NCBI GenBank assembly: GCA_030841085.1
Contig: JAVEDP010000012.1
Coordinates: 1 to 64,000, forward strand
DNA from: Pyrinomonadaceae bacterium
Lineage (GTDB): Bacteria; Acidobacteriota; Blastocatellia; Pyrinomonadales; Pyrinomonadaceae
Reading direction: 5' to 3'
Length of the DNA stretch: 64,000 nucleotides
Both the position numbers and the translations under genes were made by a program. Within the stretch, counting starts at the first letter, position 1; every line of letters starts with the position of its first letter. Shown in pieces: positions 1 through 8,483 of the stretch. The notes under the pieces are model-generated. The model did no database searches. It worked only from the letters and a program-made list of their open reading frames with translations, and was not told the DNA's origin.

Positions 1-158
1 CGCTGCCGACGGGAGTGGAGATGGTGATGCCGGGCGACAACGTGGCGATGGAGATCGAATTGATTGCGCCGATCGCGATGGAGAAGGGCTTGCGCTTCGC
101 TATTCGCGAAGGTGGTCGCACGGTTGGCGCGGGGACGGTCAGCGAGGTCGTCGAGTAG
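1..158 (+). CDS. tuf: Elongation factor Tu, C-terminal fragment (window edge)
   Basis: The reading frame from base 3 to the TAG at 156-158 gives 51 residues that match the last beta-barrel domain of EF-Tu, including the motifs [25 protein letters not shown] and the end VSEVVE. EF-Tu delivers aminoacyl-tRNA to the ribosome. The 5' part lies outside the window. Its position just before rpsJ is the common str-S10 arrangement. Confidence 0.95.
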   Translation, partial: LPTGVEMVMPGDNVAMEIELIAPIAMEKGLRFAIREGGRTVGAGTVSEVVE

Positions 159-183
159 GCAGTAGGCAGGAGCAGTAGGCAGA
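155..183. repeat. Solitary heptad array (GTAGGCA words)
   Basis: Three GTAGGCA words at 155, 162 and 175, with one 6-base unit between them. The first word contains the tuf stop codon. No facing arm is seen, so this looks like a single arm of the heptad-repeat class described in the findings. Confidence 0.6.
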
Positions 184-192
184 AACAAAACC

Positions 193-282
193 ATTGCCGA
201 TTTCCAATTGCCGATTGCCGATTGGAAAGAAACGCAAAGACGAAGAAGTTAAATCGGAAATTGGCAATCGGAAATCGGAAAT
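193..282. repeat. Heptad inverted repeat, family A, in tuf-rpsJ spacer
   Basis: Left arm 193-226 is made of ATTGCCG/ATTTCCA words. Right arm 251-282 is made of the complementary AAATCGG/CAATCGG words. Both have a 7-bp period, separated by a unique spacer. The right arm ends in GGAAAT about 7 nt before the rpsJ start. Confidence 0.85.
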
Positions 283-288
283 AACAAG

Positions 289-609
289 ATGCTAAACGAA
301 AAAATCCGAATCAGACTGAAGGCCTACGACCACCGCGTGCTGGACCAGTCCACCACCGAGATCGTGGAAACAGCGAAGCGAACGGGCGCGCGCGTGGCTG
401 GACCGATACCCCTGCCGACTGTCAAGAACAAGTGGACCGTGCTTCGTTCGCCACACGTCGATAAGAAATCGCGTGAGCAGTTTGAAATCAGAACGCACAA
501 GCGTCTGATGGATATTCTCGATCCCACGCCGCAGACAGTTGATGCGCTAATGAAACTGGATCTGCCCGCGGGCGTTGACGTTGAAATCAAAGCTTTCGGT
601 CGGCAATAA
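289..609 (+). CDS. rpsJ: 30S ribosomal protein S10
   Basis: 106 residues, full length for S10. S10 is a 30S head protein and also the NusE partner of NusB in antitermination. The sequence shows the S10 pattern: [15 protein letters not shown] at the start, the VAGPIPLPT loop, the [17 protein letters not shown] segment and the C-terminal [11 protein letters not shown] strand. The ATG at 289 is preceded by GGAAATAACAAG, whose purine run belongs to the right arm of the upstream heptad repeat. First gene of the S10 operon after tuf. Confidence 0.97.
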   Translation: MLNEKIRIRLKAYDHRVLDQSTTEIVETAKRTGARVAGPIPLPTVKNKWTVLRSPHVDKKSREQFEIRTHKRLMDILDPTPQTVDALMKLDLPAGVDVEIKAFGRQ

Positions 610-613
610 CGAC

Positions 614-737
614 ATTGCCGATTTCCAATTGCCGATTTCCGATTGGCTTTTGGAAACGCAGCGATGGGTTCTCCTGAATGACGATGTTGTTTGATTGAAG
701 ATTTGAAATCGGCAATCGGCAATTGGCAATCGGAAAT
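614..737. repeat. Heptad inverted repeat, family A, in rpsJ-rplC spacer
   Basis: Left arm 614-650 (ATTGCCG, ATTTCCA words), spacer of about 55 nt, right arm 706-737 (AAATCGG, CAATCGG words). The right arm ends 6 nt before the rplC ATG. Confidence 0.85.
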
Positions 738-743
738 AAACTA

Positions 744-1406
744 ATGATTAACGGAATCATCGGCAGAAAAGTTGGCATGACGCAAATTTTTGCGGCGGAC
801 GGCATGGTTACCCCCGTCACCGTAATCAAGGCTGGTCCATGCGTAGTGGTGCAAAAGAAAACTGCGGCCGGAGCTGATGGTTACGACGCCGTGCAAGTCG
901 GGCTCGTCGACGAAAAGCCCGTCAAGCTAAAGAATGTGACCAAGCCGATGCGCGGCCACTTTGAAAAGACCGGTGGCGGTATTCCGCCGACGCGCATTCT
1001 TAAAGAGTTTCGCGTGGAAGATTCCGACGGCGAGACGAATGTCGGCGACAAGATTCTGGTCGATCAGTTTGCTGACGGCGACCTTGTAGAAGTAGTCGGC
1101 AAATCCAAAGGACGTGGGTTTGCGGGCACGGTCAAGCGCCACCATTTTAATCGCGGTCCTGAGTCGCACGGTTCGATGAACGTGCGTGCGCCCGGCTCGA
1201 TTGGCGCCTCGGCTTATCCTTCACGAGTCATGAAGGGAATGCGTTCGTCAGGCCACATGGGCGATGCGCGCATCACGGTAAAAGGGTTAACAGTTGCGCG
1301 AGTCGATGCTGAAAATAATTTGCTGATGATTCGCGGCGCGGTGCCCGGCCCGAATGGAAGCGTGGTTGTAGTGAAGAAGGCTGCGAGACAGCGGAACAAA
1401 AAATAG
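744..1406 (+). CDS. rplC: 50S ribosomal protein L3
   Basis: 220 residues from ATG 744 ([16 protein letters not shown]). An earlier in-frame TTG at 723 lies inside the repeat arm and is not credible. L3 is an early-assembling 50S protein near the peptidyl transferase centre. Diagnostic segments are [14 protein letters not shown], the Gln/His-containing loop [19 protein letters not shown], and the C-terminal [14 protein letters not shown]. The GGAAAT of the upstream repeat arm is the only purine run at Shine-Dalgarno distance. Confidence 0.97.
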   Translation: MINGIIGRKVGMTQIFAADGMVTPVTVIKAGPCVVVQKKTAAGADGYDAVQVGLVDEKPVKLKNVTKPMRGHFEKTGGGIPPTRILKEFRVEDSDGETNVGDKILVDQFADGDLVEVVGKSKGRGFAGTVKRHHFNRGPESHGSMNVRAPGSIGASAYPSRVMKGMRSSGHMGDARITVKGLTVARVDAENNLLMIRGAVPGPNGSVVVVKKAARQRNKK

Positions 1407-1470
1407 TTTCAAGTTTCAAGTTCAAAGTTTCAAGAGCTTTTTGAAACTTGGAACTTCAAACTTGAAACTG
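1405..1470. repeat. Heptad inverted repeat, family B, in rplC-rplD spacer
   Basis: Left arm 1405-1434 (AGTTTCA words) and right arm 1440-1469 (TGAAACT words), almost contiguous. The left arm starts inside the rplC stop codon TAG (1404-1406). The RNA could form a long A/U-rich stem. Confidence 0.85.
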
Positions 1471-1485
1471 TAAACGGAGTTGATT

Positions 1486-2256
1486 ATGCCTACCGTTAAG
1501 GTGCGCAATTTAAAGAACGAAGAGATTCGCGAGGTCGAGTTGTCGGACGCGGTGTTTGACGCGCCTTTGAATGAAGGCCTGATCCACGCGGCGGTGCGCA
1601 ACTTCATGGCCAACGGGCGGCAGGGAACATCCGCGACCAAGACTCGCGGCGACGTTTCCGGCGCCGGTCGCAAGCTTTGGAAACAAAAAGGCACAGGCCG
1701 CGCGCGCATTGCGTCGCTGCGTTCTCCGCTTTGGAAAGGCGGCGGCAATGTGCACGGACCGCAACCGCGCGACTGGTCCTACAACATGCCGAAGAAAATG
1801 CGCCAGGGCGCGTTGCGCTCGGCACTTTCCGAGCGAGTCCGCGAAGGCAAGGTGGTTTTGATTGACGGCTGGACCCTCGACAAACCAAAGACTAAAGATT
1901 TTCTTGCTTCACTGCAGACGCTCGGTCTCGAAGGCAAGACGCTGATCGTCGATTCTTTGGACAACGATAACTTGATGCTCTCCACCAGAAACGTGCAAAG
2001 CGCGAAAGTCGTTAACAGCTTCAGTTTGAATATCTACGACTTGCTGTATCACGAGCGGCTGGTGATTTCCGAGGCGGCGATAAAAGAGATCGAACAGCTG
2101 CTTGGGCCAAAGAAAGAGAACGGCGCCGGTGACGAGGCCGCTGAAGAAGCGACCGTCGAGACCGCGGCGGCAGAGCCGGTCAAGCCAAAGCGCGCGCGCA
2201 AGCCGGCGGTGAACAGCCCGAAGGTAGCGCCAAAACGTAAGAAGGAGGCGGCCTAA
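1486..2256 (+). CDS. rplD: 50S ribosomal protein L4 with C-terminal extension
   Basis: 256 residues from ATG 1486, preceded by CGGAG at 1475. An in-frame TTG at 1480 is less likely. L4 lines the exit tunnel and in some bacteria autoregulates the S10 operon. The family core covers about residues 1-207, with the KLWKQKGTGRARIASLRSP tunnel loop near residues 63-81. From about residue 208 to the end there is a tail rich in Glu, Ala and then Lys/Arg, longer than the roughly 205 residues usual for L4. rplW follows after 3 nt. Confidence 0.96.
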   Translation: MPTVKVRNLKNEEIREVELSDAVFDAPLNEGLIHAAVRNFMANGRQGTSATKTRGDVSGAGRKLWKQKGTGRARIASLRSPLWKGGGNVHGPQPRDWSYNMPKKMRQGALRSALSERVREGKVVLIDGWTLDKPKTKDFLASLQTLGLEGKTLIVDSLDNDNLMLSTRNVQSAKVVNSFSLNIYDLLYHERLVISEAAIKEIEQLLGPKKENGAGDEAAEEATVETAAAEPVKPKRARKPAVNSPKVAPKRKKEAA

Positions 2257-2259
2257 CAA

Positions 2260-2565
2260 ATGAGAACAGTTTGGGACATCATCAAGTCGCCCGTGATTAC
2301 GGAAAAAGCTTTAGTGGCGAAAGAAGAATCGCAGGACACGCGTCAGTTGCTGACTTTCCGAGTTGATAAGCACGCGACGAAACCCGAGATCAAGTCGGCG
2401 GTCGAGACGATTTTTCAGGTGAAGGTGGACCACGTGCACACCATCAACTTTATGGGCAAGATGGCGCGGCGCGGCCGCTTTGAAGGTCGCAAACCAGCGT
2501 GGAAGAAAGCGTACGTGACCTTGAAACACGGCGAGAAGCCGGTTGATTACGGTGAAAGCATTTAG
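2260..2565 (+). CDS. rplW: 50S ribosomal protein L23
   Basis: 101 residues. L23 sits at the tunnel exit and docks SRP and trigger factor. It begins with the typical IIKSPVITEKA motif and carries the extended loop region FMGKMARRGRFEGRKPAWKKAYVTL. The ATG lies 3 nt after rplD, with AAGGAGG of the rplD tail as ribosome binding site. The stop codon TAG is the first part of the following repeat arm. Confidence 0.97.
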   Translation: MRTVWDIIKSPVITEKALVAKEESQDTRQLLTFRVDKHATKPEIKSAVETIFQVKVDHVHTINFMGKMARRGRFEGRKPAWKKAYVTLKHGEKPVDYGESI

Positions 2566-2633
2566 TTTCAAGTTCCAAGTTTCAGGTTTCAAGTAACAGC
2601 CTGAAACTTGAAACTTGAAACTTGAAACTTGAG
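2564..2633. repeat. Heptad inverted repeat, family B, in rplW-rplB spacer
   Basis: Left arm 2564-2593 (AGTTTCA/AGTTCCA words) begins in the rplW stop codon. Right arm 2601-2633 has repeated TGAAACT words. The arms are separated by about 8 nt. Confidence 0.85.
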
Positions 2634-2644
2634 ACTCTTGAGTT

Positions 2645-3475
2645 ATGGGAATAAAGAAACTAACCCCAACATCTCCGGCGCGCCGCTATCAGACTTATCT
2701 GACGCGCGATGAGTTGACGGCTGGAGCGGTGCCGGAAAAGGCGTTGCTCGAGCCGAAGACGCGGATTTCGGGTCGCAACAATGACGGGCGCATTACGGTG
2801 CGGCGTCGGGGCGGCGGCCACAAGCGCTTCTATCGCATCGTTGATTTCAAGCGAGATAAAGAAGGCATTCCCGGCCGCATAACGCAGATTGAATACGATC
2901 CGAATCGTTCAGCGCATATCGCCCTGGTGACTTACATCGACGGCGAGAAGCGTTACATCATCGCGCCGACCGGCATTGAAGTGGGCAAGACGATCATGAG
3001 CGGCGCCGACGCTGACATTCTGCCAGGCAACACGTTGCAGCTGATTAACATTCCGCTGGGCACGCAGATTCATAACATCGAGTTGCGTCCCGGTAAGGGT
3101 GGGCAGATGGCGCGGTCTGCCGGAGCGTTCGCGCAGTTGGTTGCGAAAGAAGGCGACTATGCGCAGCTTCGCATGCCCTCGGGCGAAGTGCGACGCGTGC
3201 CGCTGGTTTGCAAAGCGACGGTGGGCCAGGTTGGCAACATCGAGCACGAAAATGTTTCGTTAGGAAAAGCCGGACGCTCGCGTTGGAAGGGTCTGCGACC
3301 CAAGGTTCGTGGTGTGGCCATGAATCCAGTGGACCATCCGCACGGCGGCGGTGAAGGAAAGACTTCCGGCGGCCGGAATCCGGTAACGCCGTGGGGGCAA
3401 CCGACGCGCGGTTATAAAACGAGAAGTAACAAGCGCACGCAGCGCATGATTCTAAAAGATCGACGTACGAAATAG
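2645..3475 (+). CDS. rplB: 50S ribosomal protein L2
   Basis: 276 residues, full length. L2 helps subunit joining and the peptidyl transferase centre. Recognisable parts are the [18 protein letters not shown] segment near residues 44-61, [12 protein letters not shown], and the C-terminal loop [13 protein letters not shown] carrying the conserved His, followed by [12 protein letters not shown]. The ATG at 2645 has only a weak purine run (TTGAG) upstream, at the end of the family B arm. Confidence 0.98.
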   Translation: MGIKKLTPTSPARRYQTYLTRDELTAGAVPEKALLEPKTRISGRNNDGRITVRRRGGGHKRFYRIVDFKRDKEGIPGRITQIEYDPNRSAHIALVTYIDGEKRYIIAPTGIEVGKTIMSGADADILPGNTLQLINIPLGTQIHNIELRPGKGGQMARSAGAFAQLVAKEGDYAQLRMPSGEVRRVPLVCKATVGQVGNIEHENVSLGKAGRSRWKGLRPKVRGVAMNPVDHPHGGGEGKTSGGRNPVTPWGQPTRGYKTRSNKRTQRMILKDRRTK

Positions 3476-3478
3476 AGT

Positions 3479-3573
3479 ATTGCCGATTGCCAAATGCCGA
3501 TTGCCGAATGGGCGTCCGGCGCGCGTTGAGTTTGGTTTTGAAATCGGCAATTGGCAATTGGAATTCGGCAATG
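3479..3573. repeat. Heptad inverted repeat, family A, in rplB-rpsS spacer
   Basis: Left arm 3479-3510 (ATTGCCG/ATTGCCA words) and right arm 3541-3573 (CAATTGG/CAATCGG-type words), with about 30 nt of unique sequence between them. Confidence 0.82.
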
Positions 3574-3580
3574 GAGACTT

Positions 3581-3898
3581 ATGGCACGTTCAGTTAAAAA
3601 AGGCCCGTACATTGACGACAGCGTTCTGAAAGCTGTTGAGCGCGTGCGCGCAGGCGGCAATCGTCCCCCGGTGATCAAGACCTGGTCGCGGCGCTCGACT
3701 ATCACGCCCGACATGGTCGGCCTGACGTTTGGCGTACACAACGGCAAGCGACACCTGCCAATTTACGTTACTGAAAATATGGTGGGCCATAAGTTGGGCG
3801 AGTTTGCGCCGACACGGACTTTCAAGGGACATTCGGGCACGAAGGTAGAAAAGGCGACGAAGGTAGCGCCGGCTGCGGCGCCCGCGGCGCCTAAATAA
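3581..3898 (+). CDS. rpsS: 30S ribosomal protein S19
   Basis: 105 residues from ATG 3581, with GGAGA at 3574. S19 is a 30S head protein contacting S13 and the A-site tRNA. It begins [16 protein letters not shown] and contains the conserved [22 protein letters not shown] and [15 protein letters not shown] segments. The last 18 residues ([17 protein letters not shown]-like) are a low-complexity Ala/Pro/Lys tail longer than in the standard protein of about 92 residues. Confidence 0.97.
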   Translation: MARSVKKGPYIDDSVLKAVERVRAGGNRPPVIKTWSRRSTITPDMVGLTFGVHNGKRHLPIYVTENMVGHKLGEFAPTRTFKGHSGTKVEKATKVAPAAAPAAPK

Positions 3899-3974
3899 AG
3901 TTGCAAGTTTCAAGTTTCAAGTCTCAAGAACTGAAACATGAAACTTGAAACATGAAACTTGAAACTTGAAACTG
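3899..3974. repeat. Heptad inverted repeat, family B, in rpsS-rplV spacer
   Basis: Left arm 3899-3929 (AGTTTCA words) and right arm 3932-3974 with six TGAAACT/TGAAACA words. The loop is only 2-3 nt. The arm ends about 10 nt before rplV. Confidence 0.85.
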
Positions 3975-3983
3975 GGGTTAGAG

Positions 3984-4568
3984 ATGGAAGCGATAGCAAG
4001 TGCAAAGTATTTACGAGGGTCGGCGCAGAAGGCGCGGCTCGTTGTGGATATGATCCGCGGCAAAGACGTCAACAAAGCGCTGGCGATCCTGCGCTATTCG
4101 AGCAAGCGTGCTTCGCTCTTAATTGAGAAGTGCATGCGCTCGGCGATTGCGAATGCCAACGAAGCAGCGGAAAAGGCTAACGTGGCCATCGATCCGGATG
4201 AGCTGTGGGTGAAGACAGCATTCGTCGATCGCGGACCAACCAAGAACAGACGCCGCGTTCGACCGGCGCCGCAGGGTCGAGCGTATCGCGAACAGCGACA
4301 CTTTTGTCATGTGACGATCCTGCTTTCGAACGATGCGAAACCTGAACTGGACGCAAAGGGCAAACGCGGCGCAACAGCCGACGCGAAGCCGGCCAAATTG
4401 GCGGAGAGCAAAGGACGAAAGCGAGGCGGCGCGGCCGCAGCGCCGAGAGCCAAGCGCGCCGCTCCAAGAACAGAAGCTTCCGACAGATCAGATGCAGCCG
4501 CTAAGGCTGAAGGCGAGAAGAAGGCCGCTAAGCGAGCTTCGAAGAAGAGGGCGAAGGCGGACGAGTAA
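3984..4568 (+). CDS. rplV: 50S ribosomal protein L22 with long basic tail
   Basis: 194 residues from ATG 3984, with GGGG upstream at 3973; an in-frame TTG at 3966 lies in the repeat. L22 lines the exit tunnel. The core (residues about 1-112) is canonical: AKYLRGSAQKARLVVDMIRGK, the region around ANEAAEKANVAIDPDELWV, and the beta-hairpin GPTKNRRRVRPAPQGRAYR ending at HVTILLS. Bacterial L22 usually stops near residue 112. Here about 80 more residues rich in Lys, Ala, Arg and Glu follow, with no recognisable domain. Confidence 0.96.
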   Translation: MEAIASAKYLRGSAQKARLVVDMIRGKDVNKALAILRYSSKRASLLIEKCMRSAIANANEAAEKANVAIDPDELWVKTAFVDRGPTKNRRRVRPAPQGRAYREQRHFCHVTILLSNDAKPELDAKGKRGATADAKPAKLAESKGRKRGGAAAAPRAKRAAPRTEASDRSDAAAKAEGEKKAAKRASKKRAKADE

Positions 4569-4575
4569 GAGTTTT

Positions 4576-4642
4576 TTGAGATCTGAAATTTCAGATTTCA
4601 AATGTGATAAGGGATCTCAGATTTAAGATCTCAGATCTCAAA
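4576..4642. repeat. Heptad inverted repeat, family C, in rplV-rpsC spacer
   Basis: Left arm 4576-4602 (TTGAGAT, CTGAAAT, TTCAGAT words) and right arm 4613-4642 (GATCTCA-type words), 7-bp period, about 10 nt between the arms. Confidence 0.8.
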
Positions 4643-4685
4643 CCAGATCAAGCTCAGGACTTGAAGAAGAGAACTGGAGAAGATT

Positions 4686-5456
4686 GTGGGTCAGAAAGTT
4701 CATCCATACGGGTTCCGCCTTGGCTATAACAAGGACTGGCACTCCCACTGGTTCGCAAAGAAACAGTACGGCGAGTTCTTGTTGGAAGATCTCAAGCTCA
4801 AGCGCGATCTGAAACAGCGCTTTGCCGGCGCCGGCGTTTCGCACGTTGACGTCGAACGCGCCGCCAACCGGCTGAAGATTGTTATCTATACGTCTCGACC
4901 CGGAATCATCATCGGCCGCAAGGGCGCCGAGATTGACAAGTTGAAGACTGACTTGTCCGCCAAGACCGGTCGTGAAGTTCTGGTTTCCATTCAGGAGATT
5001 CACAAACCGGAATTGAACGCGCAGCTCCAGGCGGAAAAGATTGCGGCCCAGCTCGAGAAACGTATCGCGTTTCGTCGCGCCATGCGCAAAGCGGTTGAAG
5101 AGTCGCTGCGGTTTGGCGCGCAGGGAATTAAGGTGAAGGTCAGCGGCCGGCTGAACGGCGCGGAAATCGCGCGCAGCGAGTGGCATCTGCAGGGACGGCT
5201 TCCTTTGCATACGCTGCGAGCTGACATTGACTATGGTTTGGCGGAGGCCAAAACAACCTTTGGTCAGATTGGCGTGAAGGTCTGGATTTATCGCGGCGAA
5301 ATCCTCGACGCAAAAGCGGCGATGGCCCGCGGCACCGGATCCGACCCGATTAACGAAACGCGCATGGGCGAACGCGAGCGCAGGCCGCGCACTCGGCGCG
5401 AGCGTGAAGGCGGCGGTGGTTCGGATGGCAGGCGGCCGCGCGGGGACAGTCAATAG
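4686..5456 (+). CDS. rpsC: 30S ribosomal protein S3
   Basis: 256 residues with a GTG start at 4686, preceded by GGAG at 4676 (6-nt spacing). S3 forms part of the mRNA entry tunnel. It begins [18 protein letters not shown]; the KH domain carries [15 protein letters not shown] near residues 76-90, and the C-terminal domain has [15 protein letters not shown] and [15 protein letters not shown]. The end (after about residue 220) is an Arg/Gly-rich tail. Confidence 0.97.
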   Translation: MGQKVHPYGFRLGYNKDWHSHWFAKKQYGEFLLEDLKLKRDLKQRFAGAGVSHVDVERAANRLKIVIYTSRPGIIIGRKGAEIDKLKTDLSAKTGREVLVSIQEIHKPELNAQLQAEKIAAQLEKRIAFRRAMRKAVEESLRFGAQGIKVKVSGRLNGAEIARSEWHLQGRLPLHTLRADIDYGLAEAKTTFGQIGVKVWIYRGEILDAKAAMARGTGSDPINETRMGERERRPRTRREREGGGGSDGRRPRGDSQ

Positions 5457-5552
5457 ATTTCCGATTTCCGATTGGCGATTGCCAATTGCCGATTGGAAGG
5501 ATAGGCCGAATGAAATCTTTAAATCGGCAATCGGAAATTGGCAATTGGAAAT
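5457..5552. repeat. Heptad inverted repeat, family A, in rpsC-rplP spacer
   Basis: Left arm 5457-5498 (ATTTCCG, ATTGCCA, ATTGCCG words, starting directly after the rpsC stop) and right arm 5521-5552 (AAATCGG, CAATCGG words). GGAAATGAG at the end of the right arm precedes rplP by about 9 nt. Confidence 0.85.
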
Positions 5553-5564
5553 GAGTAAAACGTT

Positions 5565-5993
5565 ATGTTGATGCCGAAAAAAGTTAAGCACCGAAAGCAG
5601 ATGCGCGGACGCATGTCTGGCACCGCGACTCGTGGCAGCGAGATCAGCTTTGGTGAATTTGGGCTCAAGTGTTTGGAGCCGGCATGGATTACGGATCGGC
5701 AAATCGAAGCCGCGCGTATTGCGATGACTCGGCACATCAAGCGCGGCGGCAAGATTTGGATTCGCATGTTTCCCGACAAGCCGGTGACCAAGAAGCCGGC
5801 GGAAACACGCATGGGCAAAGGCAAAGGCGCGCCTGAGTATTGGGTGGCGGTAGTTAAACCCGGCAGGATCCTTTACGAGATCGAAGGCGTGGATGAAAAA
5901 ACGGCGCGTGATGCGATGCGCTTGGCCGCACAAAAGCTTCCGATCAAAACGAAGTTTGTGACGCGTGCCGACCAGGAGGGGGGCGCTATATGA
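5565..5993 (+). CDS. rplP: 50S ribosomal protein L16
   Basis: 142 residues starting [17 protein letters not shown], the standard L16 N-terminus; a second ATG two codons in is possible. L16 binds near the A site and is among the last proteins to join the 50S. Conserved features are [39 protein letters not shown] and [19 protein letters not shown]. The end overlaps the rpmC start by 4 nt (ATGA). Confidence 0.97.
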   Translation: MLMPKKVKHRKQMRGRMSGTATRGSEISFGEFGLKCLEPAWITDRQIEAARIAMTRHIKRGGKIWIRMFPDKPVTKKPAETRMGKGKGAPEYWVAVVKPGRILYEIEGVDEKTARDAMRLAAQKLPIKTKFVTRADQEGGAI

Positions 5994-6190
5994 AACGCCG
6001 CGAAGAGTTAGACAAGATGCTGGATCTCTCCGCTGAGGAGCTGCAGGCCGAGACTGCTCGCATAAAAGAGTCGCTGTTTCGTCTGAAGTTCAAACTGGCA
6101 CTTGGTGAGGTGGATGCGGTCAAGCGCATCCGCGACGAAAAGAAATCGCTGGCCCGCTTGCAGACGATTTCGCGACAGCGAGTTAAGTAG
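5990..6190 (+). CDS. rpmC: 50S ribosomal protein L29
   Basis: 66 residues, two-helix L29 fold, next to L23 at the tunnel exit. It shows the [11 protein letters not shown]-like segment ([19 protein letters not shown]) and ends in a basic helix with [11 protein letters not shown]. The start is coupled to rplP through an ATGA overlap and has a strong AGGAGGG at 5974-5980. Confidence 0.95.
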   Translation: MKRREELDKMLDLSAEELQAETARIKESLFRLKFKLALGEVDAVKRIRDEKKSLARLQTISRQRVK

Positions 6191-6280
6191 CACAGACTTT
6201 AGTCTGTGCCACCAAGGAAGCAACACAGACTGAAGTCTGTGCAACTGGGGAAGCAAACACAGACTAAAGTCTGTGCTACT
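6190..6280. repeat. Three CT-NN-AG hairpins in rpmC-rpsQ spacer
   Basis: Three near-identical palindromes at 6190-6209, 6224-6241 and 6258-6275, each with the stem CACAGACT/AGTCTGTG and a 2-nt tip (TT, GA, AA). The outermost GTAG and CTAC also pair. No T-run follows, so these are not ordinary terminators. Confidence 0.85.
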
Positions 6281-6290
6281 GAGTAAAACA

Positions 6291-6605
6291 ATGGCAGAAG
6301 AGAACGAACAGCAAAGCAGCGAAGTGGCAACTGAGGGCAAGGCCGCGAACGGTAAGCGCCCGCATCGGTCGCAAAAAGTTGGATCGGTAGTTTCCGACAA
6401 GATGACGAAGACGGTTACGGTTCGCGTCGATCGTCTGGTGCGTCACACAAAGTACCGGCGCTATGTTCGCCGCACCTCGAAATTCATGGCTCACGACGAG
6501 TTGGGTGCGACAGTTGGCGACAAGGTGCGGATTGTGGAAACACGGCCCATGTCTGCGCGCAAACGTTGGCGTGTAATTGAGATTGTGCAGAAGGCAGCTA
6601 AGTAA
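6291..6605 (+). CDS. rpsQ: 30S ribosomal protein S17
   Basis: 104 residues from ATG 6291 (MAEENEQQ). S17 binds 16S rRNA helix 11. The OB-fold core begins near residue 27 with KVGSVVSDKMTKTVTVRVD and continues with HTKYRRYVRRTSKFMAHDE, VGDKVRIVETRPMSARKRWRV. The 25-residue acidic N-terminal extension is not part of the usual protein of about 85 residues. Confidence 0.96.
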   Translation: MAEENEQQSSEVATEGKAANGKRPHRSQKVGSVVSDKMTKTVTVRVDRLVRHTKYRRYVRRTSKFMAHDELGATVGDKVRIVETRPMSARKRWRVIEIVQKAAK

Positions 6606-6608
6606 GCT

Positions 6609-6716
6609 GATTGCCGATTTCCAATTGTCGATTGTCGATTGGAAAGCTTTATCAGGCAGAACGTTGATCCTAAAACTAGAGGCCAATTGGCAATCGGCAA
6701 TCGGCAATTGGAAATG
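6609..6716. repeat. Heptad inverted repeat, family A, in rpsQ-rplN spacer
   Basis: Left arm 6609-6645 (ATTGCCG, ATTTCCA, ATTGTCG words) and right arm 6682-6716 (CAATTGG, CAATCGG words). GGAAATGAAATC then leads into the rplN ATG. Confidence 0.85.
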
Positions 6717-6721
6717 AAATC

Positions 6722-7090
6722 ATGATTCAGATGCAGACCTCTTTGGAGGTCGCCGACAATTCAGGCGCACGGCGGGTCGAAATGATCATGCCGATTGGCG
6801 GATCGACAGGAAAGATTGCCGGCCTGGGCGATCGGATAAAAGTGACTGTGAAAGAAGCGTCACCCGACGGCACCATCAAAAAAGGGACGGTGCAGGACGC
6901 CGTGATTGTGCGCACCCGCAAGGAAGTGCGCCGCAAAGACGGCACCTACATTCGTTTCGATCAAAATGCAGCCGTGCTTATCAAGGAAGACGGCACACCG
7001 ATCGGCACGCGTGTGTTTGGTCCGGTTGCGCGCGAACTGCGTGATAAGAATTTTATGAAAATCGTGTCACTCGCGCCGGAGGTTATCTAG
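6722..7090 (+). CDS. rplN: 50S ribosomal protein L14
   Basis: 122 residues, the standard length. L14 is at the subunit interface and is the usual docking site of the silencing factor RsfS, which is encoded at 23714. Conserved features are [22 protein letters not shown] at the start, [39 protein letters not shown] and [13 protein letters not shown]. The ribosome binding site GGAAATGA lies in the last word of the repeat arm. rplX starts 3 nt after the stop. Confidence 0.98.
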   Translation: MIQMQTSLEVADNSGARRVEMIMPIGGSTGKIAGLGDRIKVTVKEASPDGTIKKGTVQDAVIVRTRKEVRRKDGTYIRFDQNAAVLIKEDGTPIGTRVFGPVARELRDKNFMKIVSLAPEVI

Positions 7091-7093
7091 GTC

Positions 7094-7429
7094 ATGGCGG
7101 GAACAAAACGTTCAAAAATTAAGAAGAACGATCAGGTGGTCATCATTGCCGGTCGCGACAAAGGCAAGCGTGGTCGCGTGCTCGAGGTGGCGCCGGTGAC
7201 CGGCAAGATAAAAGTTGAAGGCGCGGGCGTCATCAAGCGTCATCAGAAGGCAAGCCCGCAGAGCAATCGCGGCGGCGGCATAATCGAAAAAGAAGCTTTT
7301 ATCAATATTTCCAACGTGCAATTGATCGATCCGCAGTCAGGCAAGCCGACGCGCGTGAAATATCAAATTGAGAGCGATGGTTCGAAGATTCGGGTGGCGG
7401 CGGCCAGCGGACATTCGCTGGAAAAGTAA
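7094..7429 (+). CDS. rplX: 50S ribosomal protein L24
   Basis: 111 residues, KOW-domain protein that initiates 50S assembly. The KOW motif is KKNDQVVIIAGRDKGKRGRVL at residues 10-30, followed by the IKRHQKASPQ loop and GGIIEKEAFINISNV. It follows rplN after 3 nt, so translation is probably coupled. Confidence 0.97.
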   Translation: MAGTKRSKIKKNDQVVIIAGRDKGKRGRVLEVAPVTGKIKVEGAGVIKRHQKASPQSNRGGGIIEKEAFINISNVQLIDPQSGKPTRVKYQIESDGSKIRVAAASGHSLEK

Positions 7430-7453
7430 TGACGAGTAAATCGTGACTGGTGT

Positions 7454-7550
7454 GTCAGTGGTCAGTAGTCCGTTGTTAGTTGTTAGTGCTGGTGATCACG
7501 GACTACAAACGAATTAAGAGCAACGGACCACGAACAACTGACCACTGACA
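7454..7550. repeat. Heptad inverted repeat, family E, in rplX-rplE spacer
   Basis: Left arm 7454-7488 (GTCAGTG, GTCAGTA, GTCCGTT, GTTAGTT words). Right arm about 7521-7550 has the complementary CAACGGA, CAACTGA, CCACTGA words. The spacer is about 32 nt, with extra partial pairing at 7497-7506. Confidence 0.82.
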
Positions 7551-7577
7551 ACAGTATTTACGATTCACGAGGTTGAG

Positions 7578-8120
7578 ATGGCAGCAAGACTAAAAGAGCG
7601 TTATCAAAAAGAAGTTGCTCCGGCGATCGCCAAGGAGTTTGGCATCAAGAATCCGATGGCCGTGCCGCGCGTCGAAAAGGTCGTGCTGAATATGGGCATG
7701 GGCGAAGCGATTGCCAACGCCAAAATATTGGATACGGCGGCCGACGAGTTGCGCGCGATTACGGGCCAGAAGCCCGTCGTCACCAAAGCGAAAAAGTCGA
7801 TCGCATCGTTCAAGCTTCGTCAGGGAATGCCGATCGGCGTATCAGTCACCCTGCGCGGTGATCGCATGTATGAGTTCTTGGACCGGCTGGTGTCGATAGC
7901 TTTGCCGCGCGTTAGAGACTTTCGCGGCGTTTCGCCAAAAGCATTTGATGGCCGCGGCAACTACACAATCGGTGTGCGCGAGCAGTTGATCTTTCCGGAG
8001 ATTGACTTTAATAAGGTCGACAAGCAGCGCGGCATGAACATTTCAATTGTTACTACAGCGCGCGATGACGAACAGGCGCGCGCTCTTTTGAAGGGGCTGG
8101 GTATGCCCTTTAGACAATAG
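7578..8120 (+). CDS. rplE: 50S ribosomal protein L5
   Basis: 180 residues. L5 binds 5S rRNA and P-site tRNA. Conserved features are [20 protein letters not shown] near residues 26-45, [47 protein letters not shown] and [19 protein letters not shown] 7578 is preceded by CGAGGTTGAG. Confidence 0.98.
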   Translation: MAARLKERYQKEVAPAIAKEFGIKNPMAVPRVEKVVLNMGMGEAIANAKILDTAADELRAITGQKPVVTKAKKSIASFKLRQGMPIGVSVTLRGDRMYEFLDRLVSIALPRVRDFRGVSPKAFDGRGNYTIGVREQLIFPEIDFNKVDKQRGMNISIVTTARDDEQARALLKGLGMPFRQ

Positions 8121-8203
8121 AGGTCAGAGGTCAGATATCAGAGGTCAGACTTGGCCCTGAGTCGCCTCTTAACTGACCTCTGAAATCTGACTTCTGACCT
8201 CTG
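8120..8203. repeat. Heptad inverted repeat, family F, in rplE-rpsN spacer
   Basis: Left arm 8120-8150 (AGGTCAG, ATATCAG words, starting in the last base of the rplE stop) and right arm 8171-8203 (CTGACCT, CTGAAAT, CTGACTT words). This is one of the clearest 7-bp phased pairs. Confidence 0.87.
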
Positions 8204-8210
8204 GAATTTT

Positions 8211-8396
8211 ATGGCAAAGAAATCATTAATTGCGAAATCAGAACGCAAACCTAAGTTTGCGGTGCGCGCCTACACTCGCTGCAAACGTTGCGGCCGAGCG
8301 CGCGGCTATCTGCGAAAGTTTAATTTGTGTCGCATCTGCTTTCGCCAGTTGGCGCTCGAGGGTCAAATTCCCGGCGTCATTAAGTCTAGTTGGTAG
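8211..8396 (+). CDS. rpsN: 30S ribosomal protein S14, zinc-binding type
   Basis: 61 residues, the short C+ (type Z) S14. Two CxxC pairs, CKRCGR at residues 24-29 and CRICFR at 40-45, form the zinc ribbon; the end [11 protein letters not shown] is typical. S14 assembles late in the 30S head. The other ribbon proteins of the operon (S4 and L36) also keep their cysteines, which fits an organism that does not rely on zinc-free paralogues here. Confidence 0.97.
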   Translation: MAKKSLIAKSERKPKFAVRAYTRCKRCGRARGYLRKFNLCRICFRQLALEGQIPGVIKSSW

Positions 8397-8400
8397 TGTC

Positions 8401-8472
8401 ATTGCCGATTTTCAATTGCCGATTTCCGACTTACGGAATTTAATCGGCAATCGGCAATTGGCAATCGAAAAT
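8401..8472. repeat. Heptad inverted repeat, family A, in rpsN-rpsH spacer
   Basis: Left arm 8401-8430 (ATTGCCG, ATTTTCA words) and right arm 8442-8472 (CAATCGG, CAATTGG words), with an 11-nt loop. GGAG follows the right arm and serves rpsH. Confidence 0.85.
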
Positions 8473-8483
8473 GGAGTTGTTAG

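Noticed and set aside
193-737. Possible CRISPR array in the heptad arms
   Set aside because: Units are 7 bp with no spacers between them and no cas gene is present. The arms face each other rather than running in one direction.
4638-5933. 431-codon open frame on the minus strand across rpsC and rplP
   Set aside because: It is antisense to two certain ribosomal genes, crosses repeat DNA and has no family-like motifs. Open frames of this kind follow from the codon bias of the true genes.
6190-6280. Intergenic CT-NN-AG hairpins as intrinsic terminators within the operon
   Set aside because: No T-run follows, stems are only 8-9 bp and essential ribosomal genes lie downstream. Only the copy after smc has a T-run, and that belongs to another family.
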